Source of the DNA: Gardnerella greenwoodii 00703Dmash
GTDB lineage: Bacteria; Actinomycetota; Actinomycetes; Actinomycetales; Bifidobacteriaceae
Assembly: GCF_000263635.1 (NCBI RefSeq)
Contig: NZ_ADEV01000007.1
Coordinates: forward strand, 62,001-126,000
DNA: 64,000 bases
Reading direction: 5' to 3'
Positions 1 through 7,618 of the stretch are shown piece after piece. The notes under the pieces are model-generated. The model saw only the letters and a list, made by a program, of their open reading frames with translations. It had not been told where the DNA came from and searched no databases. Made by a program: the position numbers and the translations under genes. Position 1 is the stretch's first letter. Every line of letters begins with the position of its first letter.

Positions 1-891
1 GAACTTCCTGGCGGCAGAAAGCCGATTCGCACTTTTGTTGTGCAAGAAGCAGATGCGTCTACTATGGCGCGCATGTTTGCCCATATTCGTTCGAGAATTG
101 ATGCGGGGGAGCGCGCGTACGTGGTCTGCGCGCATATTGAGGACGATGATTTAGAAAGCGACGATGATTTAACGCAAGGCAATTCCGATTTATCTCGTAG
201 CAATTACGACTTATCTCGCACCGCTTCCGACTTATCTCGCGCATCTTCCGACGATTCAGCAAACCTTACTCCCGCCCGCAAATTGCACACAGTCACCGGC
301 ATTTTAAAGCGACTTTCCGCGCTTCCGCAGTTCAAAGGTATTAAGTTTGCTCAGCTTACCGGCCGCGACGACGACGCAACAAAGCGCGAAACTATGGAGC
401 GTTTTTTGCGCGGAGACGTGCAGGTTTTGGTTGCAACTACTGTGATTGAGGTGGGCGTTGACGTGCCTCAGGCAAGCTGCATTGTGATTTTTGATGCGGA
501 TCGATTCGGTCTTGCGCAATTGCACCAGTTGCGTGGTCGAGTTGGGCGCGGTGGCACGAATTCTTGGGCGTTTTTGGTTGCGCAAACTGATGGTGACACA
601 GTTGCTCAGGAGCGTTTGCAGGTTGTTGAAAAATCCCTTGATGGAGCGGTTATTGCGCAAAAAGATTTGGAATTGCGCAATGTTGGCGACGTTTTGGGCG
701 ATTCGCAGTCTGGTGGAAGCTCGAGTTTGAAGCTTTTGCGCGTTGTTCAAGATGCGAAGATTATTGCGCAGGCGCGAGATGATGCTGCTGAAATTTTGCG
801 CGATGACGTGCATCTTACAAATTTGACGAATCTTGCCGGAGCTGTTTTAGACTTTACTAGAGGCGGACGCGCGCAAATCGTAAGCAACTAA
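1..891 (+). CDS. recG: ATP-dependent DNA helicase RecG, C-terminal part (5' end outside window)
   Basis: RecG is a superfamily 2 helicase that remodels stalled replication forks and Holliday junctions. The reading frame is open from base 1, so only about the last 296 residues are present. The visible part carries helicase motif V (VATTVIEVGVDVPQA, near bases 445-480) and motif VI (QLHQLRGRVGRGG, near 520-555), followed by the RecG C-terminal region with its GDVLGDSQSGG segment. Between the start of the second RecA-like domain and the conserved HTVTGILKRL segment lies an Asp/Ser-rich insertion (bases about 148-262) with repeated DLSR units, which looks like slippage-expanded DNA. The stop at 889-891 is followed by a low-complexity spacer. 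Confidence 0.93.
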   Translation, partial: ELPGGRKPIRTFVVQEADASTMARMFAHIRSRIDAGERAYVVCAHIEDDDLESDDDLTQGNSDLSRSNYDLSRTASDLSRASSDDSANLTPARKLHTVTGILKRLSALPQFKGIKFAQLTGRDDDATKRETMERFLRGDVQVLVATTVIEVGVDVPQASCIVIFDADRFGLAQLHQLRGRVGRGGTNSWAFLVAQTDGDTVAQERLQVVEKSLDGAVIAQKDLELRNVGDVLGDSQSGGSSSLKLLRVVQDAKIIAQARDDAAEILRDDVHLTNLTNLAGAVLDFTRGGRAQIVSN

Positions 892-900
892 ACTTGCGCA

Positions 901-1018
901 GTCAATCAAACTTAATCAAACCAAACCAAACCAAACCAAACCAAATCAACCCAAATCAAGCCAAATCAAACCAAACCAAACCAAATCAACCCAAATCAAC
1001 CCAAATCTAACCAACAAA
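901..1018. repeat. Low-complexity CCAAA/CCAAATCAA tandem repeat
   Basis: About 118 bases after recG are made almost entirely of 5-base CCAAA units and 10-base variants such as CCAAATCAAC. The tract has very strong strand asymmetry, with almost no G on the plus strand. It separates recG from the PfkB kinase gene. No hairpin or T-run terminator is visible within it. Its sequence is what replication slippage would produce, and the copy number probably varies between strains. Confidence 0.8.
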
Positions 1019-1166
1019 ACTCCTGAAATGGTAGTTCCTGGCACAAAAATAAACAAAAATATATAAAATTTTATAAATTTACGTGCATATTATGAGATTT
1101 GTGAATATCCTAGAAAGTAAGCAAAGGTAAGGATCATTTGTAATAGCAATAGAGATGAGGCCTACA

Positions 1167-2315
1167 ATGACTGAACGTGAACAGCAAATCTTGGCTTGGA
1201 TTCAACAAAATCCAATGATTAGTCAACAGGAACTTGCAAATCTTGCAGGTATTACTCGTTCTGGTGTTGCGGCGCATATCTCTAATCTCATTCGCAAAGG
1301 CTACTTGCGCGGCAAGGGCTATATTGTTACGCCTCCAAGCTACGTAACCGTTGTTGGCGGCATCAGCATGGACGTGCTGGGAATTGCTTGCGGAGATTTA
1401 ATGGATTACACGTCTAACGCTTCGCGCGTGCGCTACATGCTCGGTGGTGTTGGACGAAATATTGCTGTTGCTTTGGAGCGACTTAACATGCGAACAAGCA
1501 TGGTTTCAGTGTACGGCGGCGACCACAATGGCGAATTGTTCCGCATTGATGCTGCTGCAAACGGCTTAGATATTGGTTACGCAAAGCAGCTTCCGGATTC
1601 TATGACCGCTTCTTACATGTACGTTGGCGACGCTTCTGGTCAGCGTTTGCTCGCCTTGGACGACATGAGTATTTATGATCATATGACTCCTGATTTTCTG
1701 CGCGAACGCATGTCGATTATTGAAAACGCAGATATTTTGGTGCTTGATACGAATATTCCGCAGAAGTCGCTTGAGTGGTTGTGCGATAGGTATCGTCGTC
1801 CGATTGTTGTGCGCGCGATTACGGATGCGAAGGCTCCGCGCGTGCTGTCGAGATTGTCTAAAATTGATACGCTTGTGCTGGATACTGCAGAATCGCAAGC
1901 ACTTACTGGAATTAATGCGATTGACGAGCGTTCCGCGACGCGTTGCGCGGGTGCGTTGCTTAAGCGCGGTGTGAAGAATGTGTTTGTGAATGCTGGTCGC
2001 GCGGGCGTGGCTTACGGTGTGGCAGATGAGGGAGTGGCGTTTTACCCTGTGCCTGTAAAGCGCGTGCAGCGAATGATGCTTGCGCACGGCAATGGAAACG
2101 TTGGCGTTGAGGCTGTTGGAAACGACAACGGTTCTAGCGATGTTGCGACGGCGGCGTTGATTTATGCGCGATACAACGAGTTTGATCCAGCTAAGACTGG
2201 TCGTTTTGCTGTTGCTGCGGCCGCGCTTAATACGGAGTCGGTGCAGCCGGTGCATGAGTCGCTTACGCCGGAGCTGATTGCGACTCGCATGGTTAATATT
2301 CACGAGCGCGCGTAG
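1167..2315 (+). CDS. PfkB-family sugar/nucleoside kinase with N-terminal winged helix-turn-helix
   Basis: Residues 1-52 form a winged HTH (QELANLAGITRSGVAAHISN, then a wing ending KGYIV), and the rest is a ribokinase/PfkB fold. Visible kinase motifs are GGISMDVLG at the start of the fold, GGVGRNIAVALERL in the substrate lid region, and NGSSDVATAAL near the C-terminus. The last corresponds to the usual GAGD anion hole with the catalytic Asp kept but the glycines altered. HTH-PfkB fusions resemble the PsuK/YeiI group, where pseudouridine is one known substrate; the substrate here cannot be read from sequence. ATG 1167 is preferred because GAGG lies 6 bases upstream; ATG 1155 is the alternative. 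Confidence 0.82.
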   Translation: MTEREQQILAWIQQNPMISQQELANLAGITRSGVAAHISNLIRKGYLRGKGYIVTPPSYVTVVGGISMDVLGIACGDLMDYTSNASRVRYMLGGVGRNIAVALERLNMRTSMVSVYGGDHNGELFRIDAAANGLDIGYAKQLPDSMTASYMYVGDASGQRLLALDDMSIYDHMTPDFLRERMSIIENADILVLDTNIPQKSLEWLCDRYRRPIVVRAITDAKAPRVLSRLSKIDTLVLDTAESQALTGINAIDERSATRCAGALLKRGVKNVFVNAGRAGVAYGVADEGVAFYPVPVKRVQRMMLAHGNGNVGVEAVGNDNGSSDVATAALIYARYNEFDPAKTGRFAVAAAALNTESVQPVHESLTPELIATRMVNIHERA

Positions 2316-2349
2316 CGCGACGACCTAAACTGCTCGCTCTTAAGTCGTT

Positions 2350-2462
2350 TTGGTCGGTTTTGGAAACATTTGCCGTGTTTTTCTACGGCATTTGTTGTCG
2401 GTTTTGCGGATTTGGGAAACATTTGCCGTGTAATTCTCCGGCGTTTGTTGTCGTTTTGGTCG
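2350..2462. repeat. Intergenic repeat, family A (ACATTTGCCGTG ... GGCRTTTGTTGTCG), two tandem copies
   Basis: Two copies of a roughly 54-base unit lie between the PfkB kinase and rpsF. Each starts GGAAACATTTGCCGTGT and ends in a partly complementary GGCRTTTGTTGTCG arm. The same sequence recurs near 17.42, 49.86, 57.47, 61.26 and 61.86 kb, and it is related to the CTCCAAACGYG palindromes elsewhere in the window. It may give transcript 3' ends some secondary structure. No T-run follows it, so calling it a terminator is not justified. Confidence 0.8.
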
Positions 2463-2569
2463 GAATTTTGCGCTTCCGTCTTTCACTTTTATTGCTTAAC
2501 TATGTCGTCGCGAGCGCGGGGTAGAATAGCCAAGTTATGTGCGGTTTTAACGCTGCGCATATTTGCAAA

Positions 2570-2620
2570 CACACTCCTGCTGTGGAAAGTCCATAGCCGA
2601 TAGTCCGAAGGAGGTGGGTG
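2570..2620 (+). promoter_or_regulatory. rpsF leader, candidate S6:S18-binding mRNA structure that sequesters the RBS
   Basis: Bases 2570-2578 (CACACTCCT) can pair with the ribosome-binding region 2609-2620 (AGGAGGTGGGTG) with small bulges. Between these arms sits a second hairpin, CTGTGGA-AAG-TCCATAG (2580-2596), followed by CCGA at 2597-2600 and again at 2605-2608. Many bacteria carry a conserved leader before rpsF in which unpaired CCG is bound by the S6:S18 complex for autoregulation. The arrangement seen here fits that description, but the match was made by eye and no covariance model was run. Confidence 0.5.
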
Positions 2621-2917
2621 ATGTCTGCACATAAGTATGAACTGATGTTCATTGCAAATCCTGAGCTGGATGAGCACGGTCTTAAGAAGTTGACCGAGCA
2701 GTATCTTGAGCTCGTCACCAACGAGGGCGGTTCTGTTGACGGTACCGATTACTGGGGTCGTCGCAAGTTCGCTTACGAAATCGAAGGTAAGACTGAAGGT
2801 AACTACGTTGTGGTTAACTACACTGCTGAGCCAGCTGTAAGCGACGAGCTTGACCGTGTTTTGAACCTTAACGAGTCTGTAATCCGCACGAAGATTCTTC
2901 GCAAGGACGCTAAGTAA
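2621..2917 (+). CDS. rpsF: 30S ribosomal protein S6
   Basis: This 98-residue protein begins MSAHKYELMFIANPEL and carries the typical YWGRRKFAYEI segment, both characteristic of S6, which pairs with S18 on the platform of the small subunit. The start is ATG 2621, five bases after a strong AAGGAGGT; a GTG three bases upstream is less likely. It is the first gene of the rpsF-ssb-rpsR-rplI operon, whose order is conserved in Actinobacteria. The upstream structure at 2570-2620 probably mediates feedback by S6:S18. Confidence 0.97.
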   Translation: MSAHKYELMFIANPELDEHGLKKLTEQYLELVTNEGGSVDGTDYWGRRKFAYEIEGKTEGNYVVVNYTAEPAVSDELDRVLNLNESVIRTKILRKDAK

Positions 2918-2953
2918 ATAAATCAAGCAAAAGCGAGAAAGAAAAGGCAAACT

Positions 2954-3562
2954 ATGGCAGGCGAAACAATTATCACTGTTGTGGGAAATCTCACGGCAGA
3001 TCCTGAATTAAGGTCGCTTTCTAATGGTGCTTCAGTTGCAAGCTTTACCATTGCGTCTACACCTCGTACGTTCAATCGTAATACGAATCAGTTCGAGGAC
3101 GGTCCTGCATTGTTTATGCGCTGCTCAGCATGGCGAGATCTTGCAGAGCATTGCGCTAATAGTCTTTCTAAAGGTATGCGCGTTATTGCGCAAGGCCGAT
3201 TGTCGCAGCGCTCGTATCAGGCGCAAGATGGTTCAAATCGCACGGTAGTAGAGCTTACTATCGATGAGATTGGTCCGTCTTTGCGTTACGCAACTGCTCA
3301 GGTTAATCGACAGACTTCCGCAGCTGGTTTTGCTGGCGGATCTCGTGCAGCTGTAGCTGGTAGCGGCGCGAACGGCGCAAGTAAACCTAACTTCGCTCAG
3401 GGCGGCGGTTATGCTGGCGGCGCAAATTACGCTGCAAGTCAAGCTGCTTCTAACGCGAATGCTGGAGCAGATCCTTGGAGTTCTGCACCAACTAACGACG
3501 GATTTACTACTTTCGGTGCCGGCGCTGATTTTGGCGGCGACGCAGAAGAGCCGGAATTCTAG
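2954..3562 (+). CDS. ssb: Single-stranded DNA-binding protein
   Basis: SSB coats single-stranded DNA during replication, recombination and repair. Residues 1-110 are the OB fold ([18 protein letters not shown], then [18 protein letters not shown]). A Gly/Ala/Asn-rich disordered linker follows. The C-terminal tip is acidic and ends AEEPEF, close to the partner-binding tip of other SSBs, which more often ends in PF. The length of 202 residues is somewhat above the usual 160-180 because of the linker. The gene lies 36 bases after rpsF and before rpsR, as in other Actinobacteria. Confidence 0.96.
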   Translation: MAGETIITVVGNLTADPELRSLSNGASVASFTIASTPRTFNRNTNQFEDGPALFMRCSAWRDLAEHCANSLSKGMRVIAQGRLSQRSYQAQDGSNRTVVELTIDEIGPSLRYATAQVNRQTSAAGFAGGSRAAVAGSGANGASKPNFAQGGGYAGGANYAASQAASNANAGADPWSSAPTNDGFTTFGAGADFGGDAEEPEF

Positions 3563-3670
3563 GCTGTTTACTTAATATTGCTTAATATTATTTGCTTAAT
3601 ACTAATAATTTCATCATCAGTTAAATGTTATGCGAACAAATAGCATAACGGATTTGAGAGAGGACATCTT

Positions 3671-3919
3671 ATGTCACGCAAGAGGCCGCAACCACCGGTC
3701 AAGCCTTTCAAGAAGAAGCCAAATCCTCTGAAGGCTGCCAAGATTACTGAAATTGATTATAAAGACGTTGCTTTGCTGCGCAAGTTCGTTTCTGACCGCG
3801 GCAAGATTCGTTCCCGTCGTATTACCGGCGTAACCGTGCAGGAACAGCGCAAGATCGCGAAGGCCGTGAAGAACGCTCGCGAAATGGCTTTGCTTCCATA
3901 CGCCACTACCGGTCGCTGA
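3671..3919 (+). CDS. rpsR: 30S ribosomal protein S18
   Basis: The 82-residue basic protein contains the S18 core: [22 protein letters not shown], split here as [15 protein letters not shown] followed by VSDRGKI, then [23 protein letters not shown] in the same order as other S18 proteins. It binds S6 and 16S rRNA on the small-subunit platform. GAGAGAGGA lies just upstream of ATG 3671. The N-terminus lacks the CxxC zinc motif seen in some S18 paralogues, so it is the zinc-independent form. It sits 17 bases before rplI. Confidence 0.97.
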   Translation: MSRKRPQPPVKPFKKKPNPLKAAKITEIDYKDVALLRKFVSDRGKIRSRRITGVTVQEQRKIAKAVKNAREMALLPYATTGR

Positions 3920-3935
3920 TTGAGAGGTTGTAACA

Positions 3936-4382
3936 ATGGCTGAAACTAAGGTTATTCTTACCAAGACTGTTGCCAACCTCGGTCACTCTGGTGACGTTGT
4001 TGAAGTTAAGGCTGGCTATGCTCGTAACTACCTTATTCCACAAGGTTTAGCTTTTGCATGGAATAAGGGTGCTGCTTCCCAGATTGAAGCAATGCGTCGC
4101 GCTCGTTTGGCTAAGGCTGTTGCTACTCGCGAAGAGGCTGTTGCAGCTAAGGCTCAGATTGAAGGCACTGTTGTGGAGCTTTCTGCTAAGGTTTCCGAGT
4201 CTGGCAAGCTCTTCGGTGGCATTTCTGCCGAGAAGATTGCTGCTGCTTTGGCTCCAAAGGCCGCTGTGGAAGCTCGCGCAATCAAGGTTGCTGCTATTAA
4301 GACCACTGGTGAGTTCCCAGCAACCGTAGCGTTGCACCCAGAAATCACCGCTTCCTTCACCGTGAAGGTTGTGGCTGAGTAG
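3936..4382 (+). CDS. rplI: 50S ribosomal protein L9
   Basis: L9 binds 23S rRNA near the L1 stalk and helps maintain reading frame. The 148-residue protein shows the N-terminal L9 domain ([20 protein letters not shown], then [14 protein letters not shown]), a long alanine-rich connecting helix, and the C-terminal domain ending [24 protein letters not shown] precedes ATG 3936. It is the last gene of the operon, and a strong terminator follows about 210 bases downstream. Confidence 0.97.
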   Translation: MAETKVILTKTVANLGHSGDVVEVKAGYARNYLIPQGLAFAWNKGAASQIEAMRRARLAKAVATREEAVAAKAQIEGTVVELSAKVSESGKLFGGISAEKIAAALAPKAAVEARAIKVAAIKTTGEFPATVALHPEITASFTVKVVAE

Positions 4383-4397
4383 TAGGTAGCTTTCGGT

Positions 4398-4520
4398 AGC
4401 AGTTTTGTAAATTTTACGAGATTGCGTGATTACGGGATTGCGTGATTACGGGATTTCGGAATTTGCGGAATTTACGAGATTGCTAGATTGCTAGATTGCG
4501 AAATTTTACGAGATTTTACG
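4398..4520. repeat. Short direct repeats (TTACGAGATTGCG / GTGATTACGGGATT)
   Basis: The spacer after rplI holds imperfect direct repeats: TTTTACGAGATT occurs three times, GCGTGATTACGGGAT twice in tandem, and GATTGCTA twice. They are non-coding and have no obvious dyad symmetry. Like several other spacers in this window, they look like slippage-generated filler. Confidence 0.7.
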
Positions 4521-4590
4521 AAACGCGTGTGGCAGGCAGATTGCTTTAGCGGTTTGCTTGTTTGCTTGCGTTGATTGAACTTAAGCATTG

Positions 4591-4648
4591 GCTCTGTGCG
4601 GTGTTACTTGGGTTTAAGACTCACGTAACACAGCACAGAGCTTTTTTA
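4591..4648 (+). terminator. Rho-independent terminator of the rpsF-ssb-rpsR-rplI operon
   Basis: GCTCTGTGCGGTGTTAC (4591-4607) pairs with GTAACACAGCACAGAGC (4625-4641) at 16 of 17 positions, with a 17-base loop, followed directly by TTTTTTATT. This is the strongest terminator in the window. It lies between rplI and the zinc-ribbon protein gene on the same strand. Confidence 0.92.
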
Positions 4649-4732
4649 TTATTTATTTTGTCGTTTATCTATTAGAATTGATGATGGTTATGCGATTTAG
4701 CTTATGGTTTGCTGCGTGAGAGAAGGTTTCGT

Positions 4733-6169
4733 ATGTTTTGCATTAATTGTGGTAATCCTATTGATGGTACAGCCAAGTTTTGCACAAAATGCGGTGCAAG
4801 AGTAGAAGATGAAGCTTCTCAGCAGCCGCAGACTCATACGCAGCCGCAACAGACTTACACGCCTCAGCAGGCTCAGCAATCGCAGCAATACCAGCAATCG
4901 CAACCGTCGGCTTATACACAGCAGCTTAATCCAGTTAAACAGAAGTTTTCCAAGTTCTTTGCAGCACTAAGTCAACCTAAGAATCTTATTATTACCGTAA
5001 TTTCCGCTGTTGTTGTAATTGTGCTAGTTGTATGCACTTGCGTATGGTACTTCCGCTCAAATAATAATTCTTCATCAACTCGCGGCGCAAATTCTAATCC
5101 GAATGCTGCAGGTAACGCTTTTAATAACGCAAACGCGCCTAAAGCTTTAACTCAAGACGATATTATTTCAAATGCCGGTAAAGCTTACAAAAATTTGATT
5201 GATAGCGGATCTTATACTTCTACTAATTTCCCTCAGCATTACAGCTATTACTACGCATTGTGGGATATTGATGGCGACAATATTCCGGAAATGGTTGTTA
5301 CTGCGTCTGAAGATTTCAATATTGGTGAAGATCAATATATTCACGTATTCTCGTACAAAAATGGGAAGATTGTTTCGTATCCGGACATTATAGATAAGCA
5401 TGATATTTATGAAGAGCGTGGAACTATGTTCTTCGGCGGTAATCATGACGGTATTGTTGTTGCAAGATCGTATCAAACTCCTGGAAATGATGGTGTTGAT
5501 GGTCTTCCTTGGCATGTGTATACATACAAAATTAATGGTAAGAGTTTTGATAAATCTACGGTTGACGTTGCTAAGCCTATAGAATTTAAGACCAAATTTA
5601 CTACAGGCTCGTTGGCTGGTTTGCAAAATTTTGTGTATCCAAAATTTGTGTCCGTTAATGACTTAACTGATATAAACAATCTGATTGATACCCCGAATTT
5701 AACTCCTGAGCAGAAGAAGATGAATAAAACTATTAACGAGTGGCTCGAAAAAGGGTATCAAGTTTTTTCTGGAACTGTTAAGAGGTTGAGTGCTGAAGAA
5801 GCGTACGATTATCCTGGCATTACTCCAAATGATCCAAATGCTAAGGATGAAGTTATGAAATCTCTTAACGAAGGAGACGTAGGAAACGGTACTTTTGACA
5901 TTATTGCATTAGATCAGAAGCGTTCTGGTAACGGTTTTTGCACTGGAATGTATGGTGGGTTTATGCCAAGTCACATGATATTTGATCTTGTTTCTGTTCG
6001 ATTTGATAATTCGGATAAAGATCAGGCTGCGTTTGTTGAAAAGTATGCTGGCAAAAAGATTATGGTTGCGGCTCGCCCAGGTGGCTATGACGGTGGAAAT
6101 TGGATGGAATTGCCGGCTCGTCAACCTACTGTGGGCGAGATTCATTTGATAAAGGAGTATAGCGAGTAG
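4733..6169 (+). CDS. Zinc-ribbon, single-pass membrane protein with a large external domain
   Basis: The protein starts with a zinc ribbon (Cys3, Cys6, Cys17, Cys20; FCINCGNP and FCTKCGAR). A Gln/Ser-rich linker follows, then one hydrophobic segment (about residues 85-107) and an external domain of about 370 residues containing LWDIDGDNIPEMVV, similar to Ca-binding DxDGDxxPE repeats. The ribbon should be cytoplasmic and the C-terminal region outside. ATG 4733 has GAGAGAAGG about 8 bases upstream; an upstream TTG extension has no such site. Zinc-ribbon/TM proteins of this design are common in Gram-positives, but no specific function can be assigned. Confidence 0.75.
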   Translation: MFCINCGNPIDGTAKFCTKCGARVEDEASQQPQTHTQPQQTYTPQQAQQSQQYQQSQPSAYTQQLNPVKQKFSKFFAALSQPKNLIITVISAVVVIVLVVCTCVWYFRSNNNSSSTRGANSNPNAAGNAFNNANAPKALTQDDIISNAGKAYKNLIDSGSYTSTNFPQHYSYYYALWDIDGDNIPEMVVTASEDFNIGEDQYIHVFSYKNGKIVSYPDIIDKHDIYEERGTMFFGGNHDGIVVARSYQTPGNDGVDGLPWHVYTYKINGKSFDKSTVDVAKPIEFKTKFTTGSLAGLQNFVYPKFVSVNDLTDINNLIDTPNLTPEQKKMNKTINEWLEKGYQVFSGTVKRLSAEEAYDYPGITPNDPNAKDEVMKSLNEGDVGNGTFDIIALDQKRSGNGFCTGMYGGFMPSHMIFDLVSVRFDNSDKDQAAFVEKYAGKKIMVAARPGGYDGGNWMELPARQPTVGEIHLIKEYSE

Positions 6170-6171
6170 AG

Positions 6172-6276
6172 CGGCTGCGCTGGTGAAACTGCGCGTGTGA
6201 GGATGCGCGGCTGAGGCTGCGCGGGTGAGACAGCGCGGGTGAGGCTGCGCGGCTGAGGCTGCGCAAGGGTGAGTAG
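6172..6276. repeat. GC-rich 16-base direct repeats (GCTGCGCGGGTGAG)
   Basis: About six imperfect copies of a 16-base unit (GAGGCTGCGCGGSTGA) fill the space between the 3' ends of the convergent zinc-ribbon and mvaS genes. The tract is far richer in G and C than its surroundings. No terminator hairpin with a T-run is visible on either strand. Confidence 0.8.
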
Positions 6277-6303
6277 TTTGGGTCGTGTGCCTCGTGGCTC
6301 GCT

Positions 6304-7611
6304 TTAGTTCGAGCTATAGTGGCGCTCTTGCGAGGCGATGCAGTCTAGGAAGAAGTGTGCGCGCTCGCGGTGAGACGTATCGCTTACGAAATCTTCCGGA
6401 GCGTAAGGCGCAACGCTAGAAAACATCGCTTCGTAATCTGCAACGTTTAATCGCACTCGAGAATCGAGCATATCCGCGTGCTCTTGAGTAAACAGCGCGT
6501 CTTTAAATCCTGGCACAAGAGTTGCGCTAAAGAACTCGCCAACAGCGCCGGATCCGTAAGAAAATAGGCCGATTTTATCACCGCTTTTAAGTGGATGAAG
6601 CTCGTTATTTTTGTGAGTAGATTCGTCTGACTCAAGTCCGTCTGGCTCAAGTCCGTCTAGCTCAAGCAAAGAAAGCAATCCCAAATACAGGGATCCCGTA
6701 TAAATATTGCCTACGCGACGACTGTACTTCGTGCTGGTTTCGTAGCGCGAAAGCAAGCGATTGCGCGACGACTCGCTTAAGTTGGCAGCAGCGCAAGAAT
6801 TGGCGGTGTTGCAAGAATCTGCGCAAGAATTATCGCAAGAGTCCATCGCCGCTTTAAGCGCTTTCAAACCCATTTTCGTATACGGCAAGTGGAAGCATAA
6901 CCCTGCAAAATCGTTGAAATTGCAATCGTTTTGCGCGCAATACTTTTGCCACACGTCGCAGAAAAATTCTATGTACTGCTCTGTTGAAAACTTGCCGCGA
7001 GCAAGAGCGGTGTCTTGGTAAACTGGTCGCCAAAAGTCCTGAATATCCGCGGATTTTACAACGCTGTCGTCGTTAATTTTAAGCACGTGCGGATTCGCGC
7101 TTACAAGCATCGCCACAGCCCCAGCGCCTTGCGTTACTTCGCCAGGGGTAGCAAGACCGTAGCGCGCAATATCGGACGCAATTACTAGCACTTGCGGATC
7201 TTTTTTGGCGTGCGCGCGCACATAATCGCATGCCATCATCAAAGCTGCGGTGCCGCCATAGCAAGCCTCTTTTACTTCAACGACACGCACCCACGGAGTG
7301 AGTTTTAGCAGATTTTGAACGTATAGCGCGCTGGATTTGCTTGCGTCAACGCCGCTTTCTGTGCCGACGATTAGCATTTTGAGGCGATTGCTGCTGATGT
7401 ATGGCAGGAGTGGGAGAGCGGCTTGGGCGGCGAGGGTGACGATGTCTTGGTGATTTGGCGGCACGGATTGCTCGCTTTGGCCGATTCCGATTGTGAATTT
7501 ATTAGGGTCGATTCCGCGCGCGTTTGCAAGATCCGTGAGGTTTAAGTAGTAGTGCGGCGTGGCGAATGAGATGCGGTCGATGCCGACTGTAAGTGGGGTT
7601 GTGGTATTCAT
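6304..7611 (-). CDS. mvaS: Hydroxymethylglutaryl-CoA synthase
   Basis: HMG-CoA synthase condenses acetyl-CoA with acetoacetyl-CoA in the mevalonate pathway. The 435-residue protein begins with the bacterial MvaS pattern (VGIDRISFATPHYYL, GIGQSEQSVPP) and has the catalytic-Cys region EACYGGTAALMMACDYV, the FHLPYTKMGLKAL segment and the C-terminal FSYGSGAVGEFF motif. A Ser/Asn/Ala-rich insertion follows AAMDSCDNS. The true start is ATG at 7611 with GAGGAAAA directly upstream; an in-frame extension to 7824 overlaps mvaA and is rejected. The start lies 8 bases from the mvaA stop, so the two are probably translationally coupled. Confidence 0.95.
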   Translation of the reverse strand: MNTTTPLTVGIDRISFATPHYYLNLTDLANARGIDPNKFTIGIGQSEQSVPPNHQDIVTLAAQAALPLLPYISSNRLKMLIVGTESGVDASKSSALYVQNLLKLTPWVRVVEVKEACYGGTAALMMACDYVRAHAKKDPQVLVIASDIARYGLATPGEVTQGAGAVAMLVSANPHVLKINDDSVVKSADIQDFWRPVYQDTALARGKFSTEQYIEFFCDVWQKYCAQNDCNFNDFAGLCFHLPYTKMGLKALKAAMDSCDNSCADSCNTANSCAAANLSESSRNRLLSRYETSTKYSRRVGNIYTGSLYLGLLSLLELDGLEPDGLESDESTHKNNELHPLKSGDKIGLFSYGSGAVGEFFSATLVPGFKDALFTQEHADMLDSRVRLNVADYEAMFSSVAPYAPEDFVSDTSHRERAHFFLDCIASQERHYSSN

Positions 7612-7618
7612 TTTTTCC

